A DNA stretch of 64,000 bases from NCBI RefSeq assembly GCF_000517105.1, contig NZ_KI912148.1, positions 124,001 to 188,000 of the forward strand, in the 5' to 3' direction. A program made the position numbers and the translations under genes. A model generated the notes under the pieces. That model searched no databases. It was not told the origin of the DNA and worked only from the letters and a program-made list of their open reading frames with translations. Within the stretch, counting starts at the first letter, position 1; every line of letters begins with the position of its first letter. Source of the stretch: Fischerella sp. PCC 9605 (GTDB taxonomy: Bacteria > Cyanobacteriota > Cyanobacteriia > Cyanobacteriales > Nostocaceae). This document shows, one piece after another, positions 9,124-18,420 of this stretch.

Positions 9124-10191
9124 ATGAAAATCGCTCAAGTAGCCCCCTTATGGGAACGAGTTCCGCCTCCAACATACGGAGGAATTGAACTAGTAGTGAG
9201 TCGCTTGACCGATGAACTAGTTCGTCGTGGTCACGAGGTCACTTTGTTCGCCTCTGGAGACTCTCAAACTTTGGCTAAGCTAGAAGCAGTGTATCCACGT
9301 GCGCTGCGCTTGGACTCTCAGGTCGAAGAGTACACAGTGTACGAAATGCTGGAACTCAGCCAAGTTTACCAACAAGCTGCGGAATTCGACTTAATTCATT
9401 CCCATGTAGGGATTTCGGCTTTACCTCTGGCGAGTTTGGTGCCAACACCCACAGTGCATACTCTGCACGGCAGGTTTACAACGGATACCCGTCATGTATA
9501 CAGCCACCACCACCAGCAACCATACGTCAGCATAAGTAACGCGCAGAGACTGATAAACCTTAATTACGTTGACACGGTTTACAACGGGATTGATCCAGAA
9601 GATTATCCTTTTGTAGCTCAACCCCAAGATCCTCCATATTTGGCATTCCTAGGACGTTTCTCACCAGAAAAAGGCCCGCAACATGCGATCGCTATTGCTA
9701 AGCAAACAGGGTGGCGGTTGAAAATGGCTGGAAAAGTGGATGTAGTGGATTCTGAATTTTTTGAAAAAGAAATTGCCCCCCAAATTGATGGTCAGCAAAT
9801 TCAATACCTTGGAGAAGTAAATCACGCGCAGAAAGCAGAACTTTTGGGTAATGCGGCAATTACACTCTTCCCGATTACCTGGCAAGAACCTTTTGGCTTG
9901 GTGATGATTGAATCGATGGCAACTGGTACACCAGTAATTGCCACTAATTTGGGTTCCGTACCGGAGGTGATTGCCCAAGGGGTGACAGGCTTTGTATGTC
10001 AAAGTTATGATGAAATGGCGGCAATGATTCCTAAAGCTTTGGAGTTAAACCGTCATACCTGCCGAGAATACGTAGAAAACAAATTTAGCGTTACCCAGAT
10101 GGTCAATGGGTACGAAGCGGTTTATGAACAACTCATCAAAAACCGTATTAGTTTAAATGGGCGCATCCATTCTGCCAAAATCCTTTTTTAA
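9124..10191 (+). CDS. Family GT4 glycosyltransferase
   Basis: 355 residues with the GT-B two-domain fold. The N-terminal glycine-rich acceptor loop is PPPTYGGIE, HSHVG follows, and the nucleotide-sugar domain starts near LAFLGRFSPEKGP. The EX7E signature is EPFGLVMIESMATGTPVIA. The donor and acceptor cannot be told from sequence; such enzymes make cell-surface polysaccharide, glycolipid or sucrose-like products. A zinc-ribbon gene follows within about 60 bases on the same strand and is probably co-transcribed. Confidence 0.9.
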   Translation: MKIAQVAPLWERVPPPTYGGIELVVSRLTDELVRRGHEVTLFASGDSQTLAKLEAVYPRALRLDSQVEEYTVYEMLELSQVYQQAAEFDLIHSHVGISALPLASLVPTPTVHTLHGRFTTDTRHVYSHHHQQPYVSISNAQRLINLNYVDTVYNGIDPEDYPFVAQPQDPPYLAFLGRFSPEKGPQHAIAIAKQTGWRLKMAGKVDVVDSEFFEKEIAPQIDGQQIQYLGEVNHAQKAELLGNAAITLFPITWQEPFGLVMIESMATGTPVIATNLGSVPEVIAQGVTGFVCQSYDEMAAMIPKALELNRHTCREYVENKFSVTQMVNGYEAVYEQLIKNRISLNGRIHSAKILF

Positions 10192-10250
10192 ACAACAGTT
10201 TTTTGAGTGCATCTAAAAAATCAACAATTTTTTACAAGGAGGACATTAAT

Positions 10251-10439
10251 ATGAACATGGGAAGCAACACTTGTCCCTGTTGCGGTGGTTCCCTCCTGCG
10301 CCATGTCCGTCAAAGTGAAGTTTATTGGTTTTGTCAGACCTGCCGGCAAGAAGTACCCTTATTGACTGTTAGTCGTCTTTCGAGTGTGGTTGAAGGGAGA
10401 AATACAGCAGTAGTTTCACAGTCAAAGAGAAATTCCTAG
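10251..10439 (+). CDS. Small zinc-ribbon protein, 62 residues
   Basis: The start at 10251 is fixed by a strong AAGGAGG ribosome-binding site eight bases before it; a longer frame from 10203 lacks one. Two CxxC pairs (CPCC at 8-11 and CQTC at 28-31) make a rubredoxin-like zinc ribbon, and the tail is polar. It lies directly after the glycosyltransferase. Similar short ribbons occur widely in cyanobacteria, but I know no assigned function. Confidence 0.75.
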   Translation: MNMGSNTCPCCGGSLLRHVRQSEVYWFCQTCRQEVPLLTVSRLSSVVEGRNTAVVSQSKRNS

Positions 10440-10480
10440 AATTTCATAATTCAAGACTGATGTAGTTCTAACTAAGTTCC

Positions 10481-10623
10481 CAAAAAGTCTATTAATTAGG
10501 AAACTTGCTCTAGAGACTACAGTTTGGGGTCTATAGTCTATAAATTATGAGCTGAGTTAGTAGTGAGTGTGTCCATCGCTTACTAGGAATAGAATTCCCT
10601 CTATTCATTCAATAGACTTTTTG
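10481..10623. mobile_element. MITE-like element with 13-bp terminal inverted repeats
   Basis: CAAAAAGTCTATT at 10481-10493 is the exact reverse complement of AATAGACTTTTTG at 10611-10623. The 143-bp interior has no coding capacity. No clear target duplication is visible. Confidence 0.5.
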
Positions 10624-10652
10624 CAAAAATTGATTTTTTTGACACAACTATA

Positions 10653-10683
10653 GATGCACGCAGATAAATTATCTGCGTGCATC
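10653..10683. repeat. Perfect 31-bp palindrome
   Basis: Two 15-base arms (GATGCACGCAGATAA and its complement) flank a single central A. The sequence goes on as GTGTTTATCTG, which resembles interspersed repeats of this type. It could form a cruciform or a strong RNA hairpin. Confidence 0.7.
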
Positions 10684-10762
10684 TGTGTTTATCTGTTCTT
10701 ATTTCAGAGTTAAGTAGCCGTCATGAATTGCGTACACCAGAACCCATAAAAATTATTTTACT

Positions 10763-10826
10763 CTTTGTGTCTTAGTGTCTTGGTGTTTCAAGATTTTTTT
10801 AACCACCAAGGCACAAAGGCACAAAG
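10763..10826. repeat. Interspersed inverted repeat, copy 1
   Basis: Arms of about 23 bases (CTTTGTGTCTTAGTGTCTTGGTG and an imperfect complement) enclose a T-rich loop. The first 30 bases are identical to the reverse complement of 23614-23643. Confidence 0.7.
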
Positions 10827-11293
10827 TATTTTCAAATATAGTTATTTTACTGCGATCGCACAATTAAGCTTTTTCAAGAGATGTTTTGTCTTTCAGCTTG
10901 AGCGAACAGTTAGGTATTCTAACTCATGTGCTAACTGTATTACTAAAGTTTTAGTCAATTTATCTTATCTACCTTGGATATTCAGTTTGTACTGAAGCTT
11001 GTATTTTTCCAGCAATTACAGCAGGTAATTGTAACCATTCATACCAAATATATTTAATATCTTAGTTTGTTATATTGCCGCTAATTAATTACAGGTAATT
11101 ATCAATCAAATATTCGCATTATCTATTCTCATTTTCCAAAACAATTGAGTATTTATACTATTTTGAACTCCAATATCTATATTATCAAGACATCATAATA
11201 TTAATCTTCATCGTGCTTAAAAATAAAAACTATAATTAAATTTAATTCCAAATAAAAATACTTTCTCTAGACATTTTTTTAGGAGAGTAAGTA

Positions 11294-11821
11294 ATGACTC
11301 AAGATTATTCCACAAAGTGGTGGGCTGCTTTTTCATGCCTTGCTTTCATGGAAGGCATTTTACTAGTGATGTTATTTTCTGGACGTGGTTCTGTATTAAT
11401 CATAGCAGCATTGATTTTCATTGCTATCTTAATGGTTTTTATCCCACGGGCAGAGGATGTTGTTGCGCTGACATTCGACCGGGATAAAATAGACAATAAA
11501 ATTAATTCTCTCAACAAAAAAATAACTACCACCAAGAATAGAGTTGATAAGTTATTTGTTTTATCAATACCAGAATCAATGTATAAAACCTTGCAAAAAA
11601 TTAACTCTGGTAACTATGGTAATTATGATCTCACAGCCAAATTAGAAAGAGAACTCTACTTCTTAAGGGATGTAGGTTATATTGAGGATATGGAAGAAAT
11701 TCGTGATATCCCTTACAAGGGAAGTAACTTGTCTAATTACGTAAAAATTACAGGAACAGGTAAGCAGTTTATTGAACTGCGGAAAAGTATTGAAGAAGAA
11801 AATAATAAGGGGAAAAATTAG
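11294..11821 (+). CDS. Small membrane protein with coiled coil, unknown function
   Basis: 175 residues with a good ribosome-binding site (TAGGAGAG) before the ATG. Two membrane helices lie at about 9-29 and 31-51, a short coiled coil rich in Lys, Asn and Asp lies near 60-85, and a soluble C-terminal part (YFLRDVGYIEDMEEI) may be a small winged-helix-like domain. The base composition is AT-rich. It precedes the plasmid-type replication gene by 450 bases, which may mean both came with an integrated element. I do not recognise the family. Confidence 0.65.
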   Translation: MTQDYSTKWWAAFSCLAFMEGILLVMLFSGRGSVLIIAALIFIAILMVFIPRAEDVVALTFDRDKIDNKINSLNKKITTTKNRVDKLFVLSIPESMYKTLQKINSGNYGNYDLTAKLERELYFLRDVGYIEDMEEIRDIPYKGSNLSNYVKITGTGKQFIELRKSIEEENNKGKN

Positions 11822-12276
11822 TTAAATATCAATCATCTTGAATTAGGTCTAAAAATATATCTAGAATTTGTCTTCCAGAATTTTTCAAGAGCGATCGCTT
11901 CTATTCGATACCTGAAGCAAATCATTGCATGAGTGTACCCCTGCTAATTTTTAGGTGGGGGTATGAGTTTTAGATGTTAAGTAATACAAATCTACGTGAA
12001 AACTTGCTTAGTCTACTGTCTGGACTCGTAAGTATAACTTCTCATAGTTAAAACAGATCGACAGTGTTCCAAAAATGATAAATTTACGTAAATATAAAAT
12101 CTATAACTTAAAAAATATTACAATACAAATTTATTACTCTTGCAGTAAAAAAGGCTCCATAACTCGCCCGAGATTTAGCCGTTGTATCTCCCGTAACATG
12201 GTTAAAAAAAGCAGCTGAAAATAGTTAAAATTACTTCTATCAAAACAAGCAGGGGCATGGTAAGGTTTTAAATCCA
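11822..12276. other. AT-rich region upstream of the replication gene
   Basis: No gene is supported. An imperfect hairpin (TACCCC ... GGGGTA) lies near 11936-11962. If the element replicated as a plasmid, its origin could be here, but I see no regular iterons. Confidence 0.4.
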
Positions 12277-15200
12277 TTGTCCCCCATTCCGCTCCAGCCA
12301 ATGCATTTGCACTATCTACACCCTCAACATCTTGAAGAGTTAGTCAAGAATAGTTGCATAGATTTACACTTGGCAAACTTAAATTTTAGGTCTGTTCAAG
12401 ACAAAACTGCTTATGATTACCTGTTAATTTCAGAACGTGTACCTCGCACAAATACTGGAATGGTCAAGAGTAGCTGGCTACAACGCTACGATCATGTTAG
12501 TTCTGGTGGTTGGTGGTGTTCTGGACTCGATCCATTGAATAATTGGCAAGCGATGGAGTGGGGGTGTTTTAAGCCAAACCAGCCCCGACAGAATGAAAAA
12601 GGCAAGTGCATTAAGTACGAACATCCTCCCTGCACACCGACGCGAGTATTCTGTCTGCGCGTTAACTTGTGCGTTTGGCAGCAAATTGCCCAACGTTACA
12701 ATCAAGCCATGCCCGAAAATGTTAGCCTCACGGACAAGGGAGAAGCAGTAGGCTTTTGGCAATGGATCGTGGAACGGAACATACCCGTAATTATCTGTGA
12801 GGGTGTAAAGAAAGCGGCGGCACTTTTAACACAAGGATATGCAGCCATAGGTATTCCCGGAATTACAAGTGGTTATCGCGTTACCAAAGATGAATTTGGC
12901 AAAGTCATAAGTCGCCAGTTAATATCCGACTTAGCGGCGATCGCTATGACGAGGCGCACCTTCTACATTTGCTTTGATTTTGAAACTGAACCCAAAAAAA
13001 TCGCAGCGGTAAATAATGCTATCTCCCAACTTGGTTTTTTATTCCAAGCTAAAAATTGCCCTGTACAAGTCATTCAACTGCCAGGAATAGAAAAAGGGGT
13101 TGATGAGTTTATCGTCGCCAAAGGTGCGAATGCATTTGAGAAAATTTATCGCCAAAGTATTGATTTAGAAGTTTACCTTGCTCAAACCAAACCCCACACT
13201 GAATTAACTATTTCTGCTGCACTCACGCTTAACAATCGCTATTTAGGGGAAATACCTTTTCCTACTTCTGGATTAGTAGGAGTGAAGTCAGCAAAAGGAA
13301 CAGGTAAAACTACAGCACTACAAACCGTAGTTAAAAAAGCTCAAAGCAGAAATCAACCTGTTTTATTAATTACTCACAGAATTCAACTCGGTCGATTTTT
13401 ATGTGAAAAAGTTGGCATAAATTGGGGAATAGGGTTAGGGGAATGGGGAATGGAAGAACAAAAACAATTCCTAGTTCCCAATAAGTATCTTGGTTTATGT
13501 GTTGATTCTATTTGGAAACTGAATCCAGAAGATTGGCAAGGAGCAATAATAATTTTAGATGAAGTTGAACAATCTTTGTGGCATCTTCTCAACAGTAATA
13601 CTTGTAAAGAAAAGCGCGTTAAGATTTTAAATATATTTCAGCAATTAATTTCTAAAGTATTGACTACAGGTGGATTAGTTATTGCTCAAGATGCCGATTT
13701 ATCAGATGTTTCTTTAGAATATTTACAGGCATTATCAGGAATTAACTTAACGCCTTGGGTGGTAGTTAATCAGTGGAAACCCCAGCGAGGTTGGGATGTA
13801 ACTTACTATGATTCACCGAATCCAACACCGTTAATTCATCAACTTGAATTGGATTTACTGGCTGGGCGTAAATGCTACGTTACCACAGATAGTCGCTCTG
13901 GACGTTACAGTTGTGAAACAATAGCAGGTTACTTAAAAGAACGTTTGCAAAGATTGCTAACACAATTTCCTAAAACCTTGGTAGTTAGCAGTCTCACAAC
14001 AAATACACCTGGTCATGAAGCAGCAGACTTTATTGCAACTATTAATCAAAAAGTAACTGAATATGATACTGTTTTCGTTACTCCTAGCTTAGGAACAGGA
14101 ATTAGCATTGATGTACAACATTTTGACTGTGTTTACGGTATTTTTCAAGGAGTAATTCCTGATTCGGAAGCACGACAAGCATTAGCAAGAGTACGCGATG
14201 ATGTACCGCGAATAGTTTGGTGTGCAAAGCGAGGCATTGGTTTAATTGGCAGTGGCAGTACTAATTATCGCTTGCTGTCTTCTTGGTATCAGGAAAATCA
14301 AAAAGAAAACTTAGCTTTACTCAGTCCATTGCATAAAGTGGATGTAGATTTGCCATTAGTTTATGACCCTATTCACTTGCGAACTTGGTCTAAATTAGCT
14401 GCAAGGGTAAATGCTTCTATTACCATCTATCGTCAATCGATGAAAGATGGCTTGATCGGCGATGGTCATCAAATTCAGATGCGGAGTAATGCTGTTCAAA
14501 ATAATATTATTCGCGATTTACGCCTTGCCTTTTTAGCAACTGATCCAAATGATTTGCCAACTCGCAGAAGATTGATTCTAGAAATTGTTAAAGTCCAAAA
14601 AGATTGGTCACAAAGACGCCAAAAAGCGAAAGAAATTAAACGTAAAATTAGAGAAATTAAGCAACAAAATCAATTAGCAGCAGCAACTGCTGTAGCTAAT
14701 GCTAGAGATATTGATTACGTAGAATATGAGCAGTTCTTAGGCAAACATTCACTGACTGATGAAGAACGTAATCAAATCAAGAAATATATTCTTAGACAAA
14801 GATATGGTATACAAGTTACTCCCCAACTAAAATTACGGGACGATCAAGGTTATTATTGGCAATTGTTAATTCACTATTATCTCACTCATGAAAGCGAGTA
14901 TTTTCGGCTTAGAGATAAGCAAGAATGGCATCAACAATTATCGTGGGGAGAAGGTAAGGTTTTTCTACCAGATTTAAAAATATACACCCTTAAAGTTGAG
15001 GCAATGAGGGCATTAGGAATGCTTCAATTCCTTGAACCAGAACGAGTTTTTACCGAAAATGATGCTGATTTACTTTTACTGAAAAATACTGCTGTTCAAT
15101 GTAGTAAACACATTAAAAGAACACTTGGTATTAATTTGGTGAGGGGAAAAGAGGACGTTTCGCCAATTAAAATACTCAGCCGATTGTTAAATTTGTTGGG

Positions 15201-15429
15201 TTTGAAGTTACAGCGCATCAATGAAGTTTATCAAATAGAATCAAAGACGCTCAATGATGGTAGGGATAAAATATTTGCAGTTTGGCATCAAAGAGATGAG
15301 TTGATGTTAGCTAATAGTAAGAACATTGGATGTGATATTGCTAGTTATTCTTCTGATTTTATAGATGCAGCAGGACATAGATCTACAGGGACTAAACAAA
15401 CAAAACATACCTATGCAGCCTACAAATAA
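12277..15429 (+). CDS. Plasmid replication protein, CyRepA1 family
   Basis: 1050 residues from a TTG start; an ATG at 12301 is a fair alternative. The N-terminal third matches the DUF3854/TOPRIM-like part of cyanobacterial plasmid replicases (VIICEGVKKAAALL near residue 175, FYICFDFE). A helicase-type domain follows, with Walker A (AKGTGKTT near 339) and Walker B (ILDEVEQ near 428). A long basic helical C-terminal region ends the protein. The family starts replication of large cyanobacterial plasmids. Finding it among housekeeping genes suggests an integrated plasmid remnant or chromosomal domestication. No partition genes are nearby. Confidence 0.8.
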   Translation: MSPIPLQPMHLHYLHPQHLEELVKNSCIDLHLANLNFRSVQDKTAYDYLLISERVPRTNTGMVKSSWLQRYDHVSSGGWWCSGLDPLNNWQAMEWGCFKPNQPRQNEKGKCIKYEHPPCTPTRVFCLRVNLCVWQQIAQRYNQAMPENVSLTDKGEAVGFWQWIVERNIPVIICEGVKKAAALLTQGYAAIGIPGITSGYRVTKDEFGKVISRQLISDLAAIAMTRRTFYICFDFETEPKKIAAVNNAISQLGFLFQAKNCPVQVIQLPGIEKGVDEFIVAKGANAFEKIYRQSIDLEVYLAQTKPHTELTISAALTLNNRYLGEIPFPTSGLVGVKSAKGTGKTTALQTVVKKAQSRNQPVLLITHRIQLGRFLCEKVGINWGIGLGEWGMEEQKQFLVPNKYLGLCVDSIWKLNPEDWQGAIIILDEVEQSLWHLLNSNTCKEKRVKILNIFQQLISKVLTTGGLVIAQDADLSDVSLEYLQALSGINLTPWVVVNQWKPQRGWDVTYYDSPNPTPLIHQLELDLLAGRKCYVTTDSRSGRYSCETIAGYLKERLQRLLTQFPKTLVVSSLTTNTPGHEAADFIATINQKVTEYDTVFVTPSLGTGISIDVQHFDCVYGIFQGVIPDSEARQALARVRDDVPRIVWCAKRGIGLIGSGSTNYRLLSSWYQENQKENLALLSPLHKVDVDLPLVYDPIHLRTWSKLAARVNASITIYRQSMKDGLIGDGHQIQMRSNAVQNNIIRDLRLAFLATDPNDLPTRRRLILEIVKVQKDWSQRRQKAKEIKRKIREIKQQNQLAAATAVANARDIDYVEYEQFLGKHSLTDEERNQIKKYILRQRYGIQVTPQLKLRDDQGYYWQLLIHYYLTHESEYFRLRDKQEWHQQLSWGEGKVFLPDLKIYTLKVEAMRALGMLQFLEPERVFTENDADLLLLKNTAVQCSKHIKRTLGINLVRGKEDVSPIKILSRLLNLLGLKLQRINEVYQIESKTLNDGRDKIFAVWHQRDELMLANSKNIGCDIASYSSDFIDAAGHRSTGTKQTKHTYAAYK

Positions 15430-15620
15430 GCTTTGAAACATTTAATTTACTCGTAGAAGCAGATAGGGAAGTAGGGAGAGGGTGGGGCTGTGCTAAGTAT
15501 AGCTTTGTGTAAAAGAGTAGCGATTTTAAACGCAGAGGGGCGCGGAGGTAAACGCAAAGGATCGCAGAGCTTTGGTGCAAAAAGTTCGCTATGAATTTAT
15601 GCAATTTTTTACTAAGTTGT
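15430..15620. repeat. Interspersed repeat fragment (AACGCAGAGG type)
   Basis: The stretch AACGCAGAGGGGCGCGGAGG followed by AAACGCAAAGG belongs to a dispersed family; a related piece in the opposite sense lies near 34258-34282. No gene is seen. Confidence 0.5.
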
Positions 15621-17810
15621 TCACAACCTCGGTAGAATTTCTGGTAACAAATGACCGGGAACTTTGGATAATGCCAGATTTTGTCCCTGTATTCCTAATT
15701 CATCGTGGAAAGCACGAATTGTTTTGACCACATAATTGAATGTAGCTTGATATACCTCTGATTTTTGATTCAATCCATTTAAAGCTTGCAAATGGTTTTC
15801 TAATGCTGCTTCTAAATGTTGAGAACGAGAGGTTTTATCGCTACTAAAATGCTGGTCTGTTGCTAGCTGAAAATGGGCTAATCCTAAGTTATTGTGAGTA
15901 GCAAACACATCAAAGCTTAAAGTACCAACACCAAGGGAGTGAGCCAGGGTTAGAGATTCTTCATAGGCATTAACGCACTGTTCTAAGAACTTATGCCGTT
16001 CTTCTTTTGTAGTTTGTGATTGATTTGCTAGGTGCCAGTAGGCAGTACCAAGATTATTTTGTGTGGCAGCGCAGGCGGAGGGAACATGTCCTGGAGTGCG
16101 ATATTTTAAAGCTTCTCTGTACGCATCAATTGCAAGCCGCAGATTTTCTGCCGTATTTTCGTACTGTGCTAAATTCCAATGAGCAGTACCGATGTTATTT
16201 TGAATCATGCCATATTTGAGCGATTCCTGTTCGGGACTATAGTGAACGAGAGCAAGGTTGTAAGCGGCGATCGCCTTCTTTAAATTCTCCGTCTGTTGAT
16301 TGTGTTGGGCCAGATGCCAGTAAGCAGTACCCAAGTTATTCTGAGTCGCAGCATACTTTAACGGTTCCATCTCGGCGGTACGAAAATGGAGTGCTTCTTG
16401 ATAAGCTGTAACAGCTTGCTGCCAGTTTTCTGCCGGGTTTGTAAAACGCGCTAAATCACCGTAAGCTGTCCCCAGATTGTTTTGCACGCGTGCGTAAGTT
16501 TCTGGATGTGTATCAGGTGCAATCAGTTTTAAAGCTAACTGATAAAATTCAATACCCTGTTGTATGTAAGATTGGCCTTCTTCAGAGTTAGCTGGTGTGC
16601 GGTACAGCATCCAGTAAAGTGTTCCCAAGTCATTCAAAATATCTGGTACTTGCGGCGAGGTTTCATCGTGGGTAATTGCCTCCTGATATGACAGAATTGC
16701 CACCATCAAGTTTTCTAAGGTAGTCTGTCCTTGTTCAATCCGCAGGCGATACAAGTTCCCCAAGCGATGATATGCTACTGCCAGTAGCTCCCCAGAGGCT
16801 TGTTTTGAATGTAAATCCTCTATTTCCTCCAGAAGTTCCTGTACTTGCTTGCTTTCATCGCGATCGCTACCGACAGCAGTATTAATCGTTGCCAGTACTA
16901 ATTCTGTTAACTCTTTGCTAATGTGCGACACACGCATCTGCAATGGAGTTTCATAAGCGGTGACTTGATCGCTAGCCTCTTCCTCCGTAGTAGCTCCTGG
17001 TATAAATAATTCCGACTTAATCGGCGAAGGTTCTTGGGGATTATGTCCGCGATTAACACTCGTCTGGAGCTGAAAATCAAAATCTTCTACGGCAAAATCA
17101 TCATCAGAGACAGATTCTTCAAAAATCGCTTGCTCAAGATTTCCTAAATCCAAACCTCTAGAGCCAGAAAAGCGTTCTGGCGGGGCTTTTGCATGAGTTG
17201 CAGGTGTTGGTTCTCCAGCGAACATAAATACACCAGTACGACAACGCCAAAATTGCGGGGCCGACTGTTGAATAGCATACAACCAAGGACGCGGTGTCCA
17301 TAATAGCAGGCTAGATTCTAAGAAATGGCTGGATTCTGGGCTTGAGAGATGCTGTTCAGTTAGACGCAGGTAGTGCAAAAATAAACGCTGTACTGCCACT
17401 GCTTGCTTAGTTAGCTGCTCAACGCCCACAATTTGAAATGCAGGTATTGGCAGTGGCCGTCCTGGAGAATCTTGTGATGCCCCAACGATGGGTGGTGGAT
17501 AATTTACCAGCCATTGATTGATTTGTGATATGGGGTTAGGGTCGCTTAAATTTAACCGTAAGGTAACTAATCGTGGATAAGCTGGTGTGCTGGCTTCGTG
17601 TGTATCTGATGGTTGATATAGCACTTGCCCAACCGGATAAGCCAAAGTTGAATGCAAACGTGCTGCCACCTGATTTCTCAGGTTTAAATCATCACACACC
17701 GCTATATAGATTTGTCGCCGCAAACCTAGACTGAGGGCAAGTTTTAGGCGGTGGTATACTTGCCGATTCCACGCAAATTTATCCGAATGTGCAGTATCAT
17801 TCACGCTCAT
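15621..17810 (-). CDS. Large tetratricopeptide-repeat protein
   Basis: 729 residues. The first 210 residues are a conserved non-repeat domain (RQIYIAVCDDLNLRNQVAAR) with a P-loop-ATPase-like look but no Walker motif. An acidic linker covers about 210-300. From about 360 to 690 there are at least seven TPR-type repeats with the recurring core NNLGTAYWHLA and neighbours such as AYQEAL. This is a protein-interaction scaffold of unknown partner. It is transcribed away from the replication gene and towards it, tail to tail. Confidence 0.8.
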   Translation of the reverse strand: MSVNDTAHSDKFAWNRQVYHRLKLALSLGLRRQIYIAVCDDLNLRNQVAARLHSTLAYPVGQVLYQPSDTHEASTPAYPRLVTLRLNLSDPNPISQINQWLVNYPPPIVGASQDSPGRPLPIPAFQIVGVEQLTKQAVAVQRLFLHYLRLTEQHLSSPESSHFLESSLLLWTPRPWLYAIQQSAPQFWRCRTGVFMFAGEPTPATHAKAPPERFSGSRGLDLGNLEQAIFEESVSDDDFAVEDFDFQLQTSVNRGHNPQEPSPIKSELFIPGATTEEEASDQVTAYETPLQMRVSHISKELTELVLATINTAVGSDRDESKQVQELLEEIEDLHSKQASGELLAVAYHRLGNLYRLRIEQGQTTLENLMVAILSYQEAITHDETSPQVPDILNDLGTLYWMLYRTPANSEEGQSYIQQGIEFYQLALKLIAPDTHPETYARVQNNLGTAYGDLARFTNPAENWQQAVTAYQEALHFRTAEMEPLKYAATQNNLGTAYWHLAQHNQQTENLKKAIAAYNLALVHYSPEQESLKYGMIQNNIGTAHWNLAQYENTAENLRLAIDAYREALKYRTPGHVPSACAATQNNLGTAYWHLANQSQTTKEERHKFLEQCVNAYEESLTLAHSLGVGTLSFDVFATHNNLGLAHFQLATDQHFSSDKTSRSQHLEAALENHLQALNGLNQKSEVYQATFNYVVKTIRAFHDELGIQGQNLALSKVPGHLLPEILPRL

Positions 17811-17994
17811 GGCGGCTAAGGAGCCAAAACGCAGTGTACATCCCTTTTAAGGGCATATTCAAGCAGCCTGTAAATCTGACTTTGACTACGATTTTCAAGT
17901 ACTTGTTACTCTGCTCAGGATAAATCAAAGTTTTAGGCTTTGAACAGACAAAATGTGTACTATTATACCTTAAATTAGGTGCGATTTTCACAAA

Positions 17995-18029
17995 CAAAAA
18001 AACCAGGTTCCCATTAAGGTAGGAACCTG
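17995..18029 (-). terminator. Intrinsic terminator of psb34
   Basis: On the minus strand an 8-bp stem (CAGGTTCC/GGAACCTG) is followed by G and seven Ts. It begins about 40 bases after the psb34 stop codon and separates it from the TPR gene. Confidence 0.8.
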
Positions 18030-18071
18030 AAGAGGCATAAAAGTCAATTGATTTGTGAAGAAAATTCTTAA

Positions 18072-18251
18072 TCAACTCAGATTGGAAACAGAGAAGGCAA
18101 CAAAAATCAAACCGCTAACCAAAATTATCCCGGCAATTCCCAAGAAAACATAGTTGCGCTTTTGTTGTGGCGTGGGGGGTTCTGCTTGATATACTTTCGG
18201 TTCACGGGCAAAATTATTGAGACGACCGCCTTCTTCTGTAGTGTAGGGCAT
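18072..18251 (-). CDS. psb34: Photosystem II assembly protein Psb34
   Basis: 59 residues. The N-terminal half reads TTEEGGRLNNFAREPKVY, the conserved signature of Psb34 (the Ssl1498/Tsl0063 type), which binds the CP47 antenna during PSII assembly and shares its N-terminal part with high-light-inducible proteins. One membrane helix covers about residues 34-55. An AAGGAA ribosome-binding site lies before the ATG and a terminator follows closely, so it is a single-gene unit. The assignment is from sequence memory of the family. Confidence 0.85.
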   Translation of the reverse strand: MPYTTEEGGRLNNFAREPKVYQAEPPTPQQKRNYVFLGIAGIILVSGLIFVAFSVSNLS

Positions 18252-18335
18252 GAATCAATTCCTTAACTCTGCTTTTTTGTATTATGTTACATAAATGCAA
18301 CATAACACTCTTACCATCATAAACAATTCGTTATA

Positions 18336-18420
18336 AAAGTTAGTAGTTAGTAGTTAGTGGTTAGTAGTTAGTAGTTGGTTATTGACCACTAACCACTATC
18401 TGCTAACCAGCAACCAATTC
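18336..18420. repeat. Short tandem repeat array (GTTAGTA / ACCACTA)
   Basis: GTTAGTA units are followed by complementary ACCACTAA units directly after the thiO-thiG stop, so the array could act as a hairpin at the end of the transcript. Confidence 0.75.

Larger units (their letters stand above)
10440..11293. other. Long non-coding stretch with three repeat elements
   Basis: I see no convincing gene. The stretch carries a 143-bp element with 13-bp inverted ends, a perfect 31-bp palindrome, and an inverted repeat that recurs near 23.6 kb (all listed separately). The remaining 450 bases are AT-rich and unstructured to the eye. Confidence 0.6.

Noticed and set aside
10765-10995. 76-residue plus-strand ORF
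   Set aside because: It starts inside an interspersed repeat and lacks a ribosome-binding site and plausible composition.
17797-18075. 92-residue minus-strand ORF between psb34 and the TPR gene
   Set aside because: It runs through the psb34 terminator and overlaps both genes.
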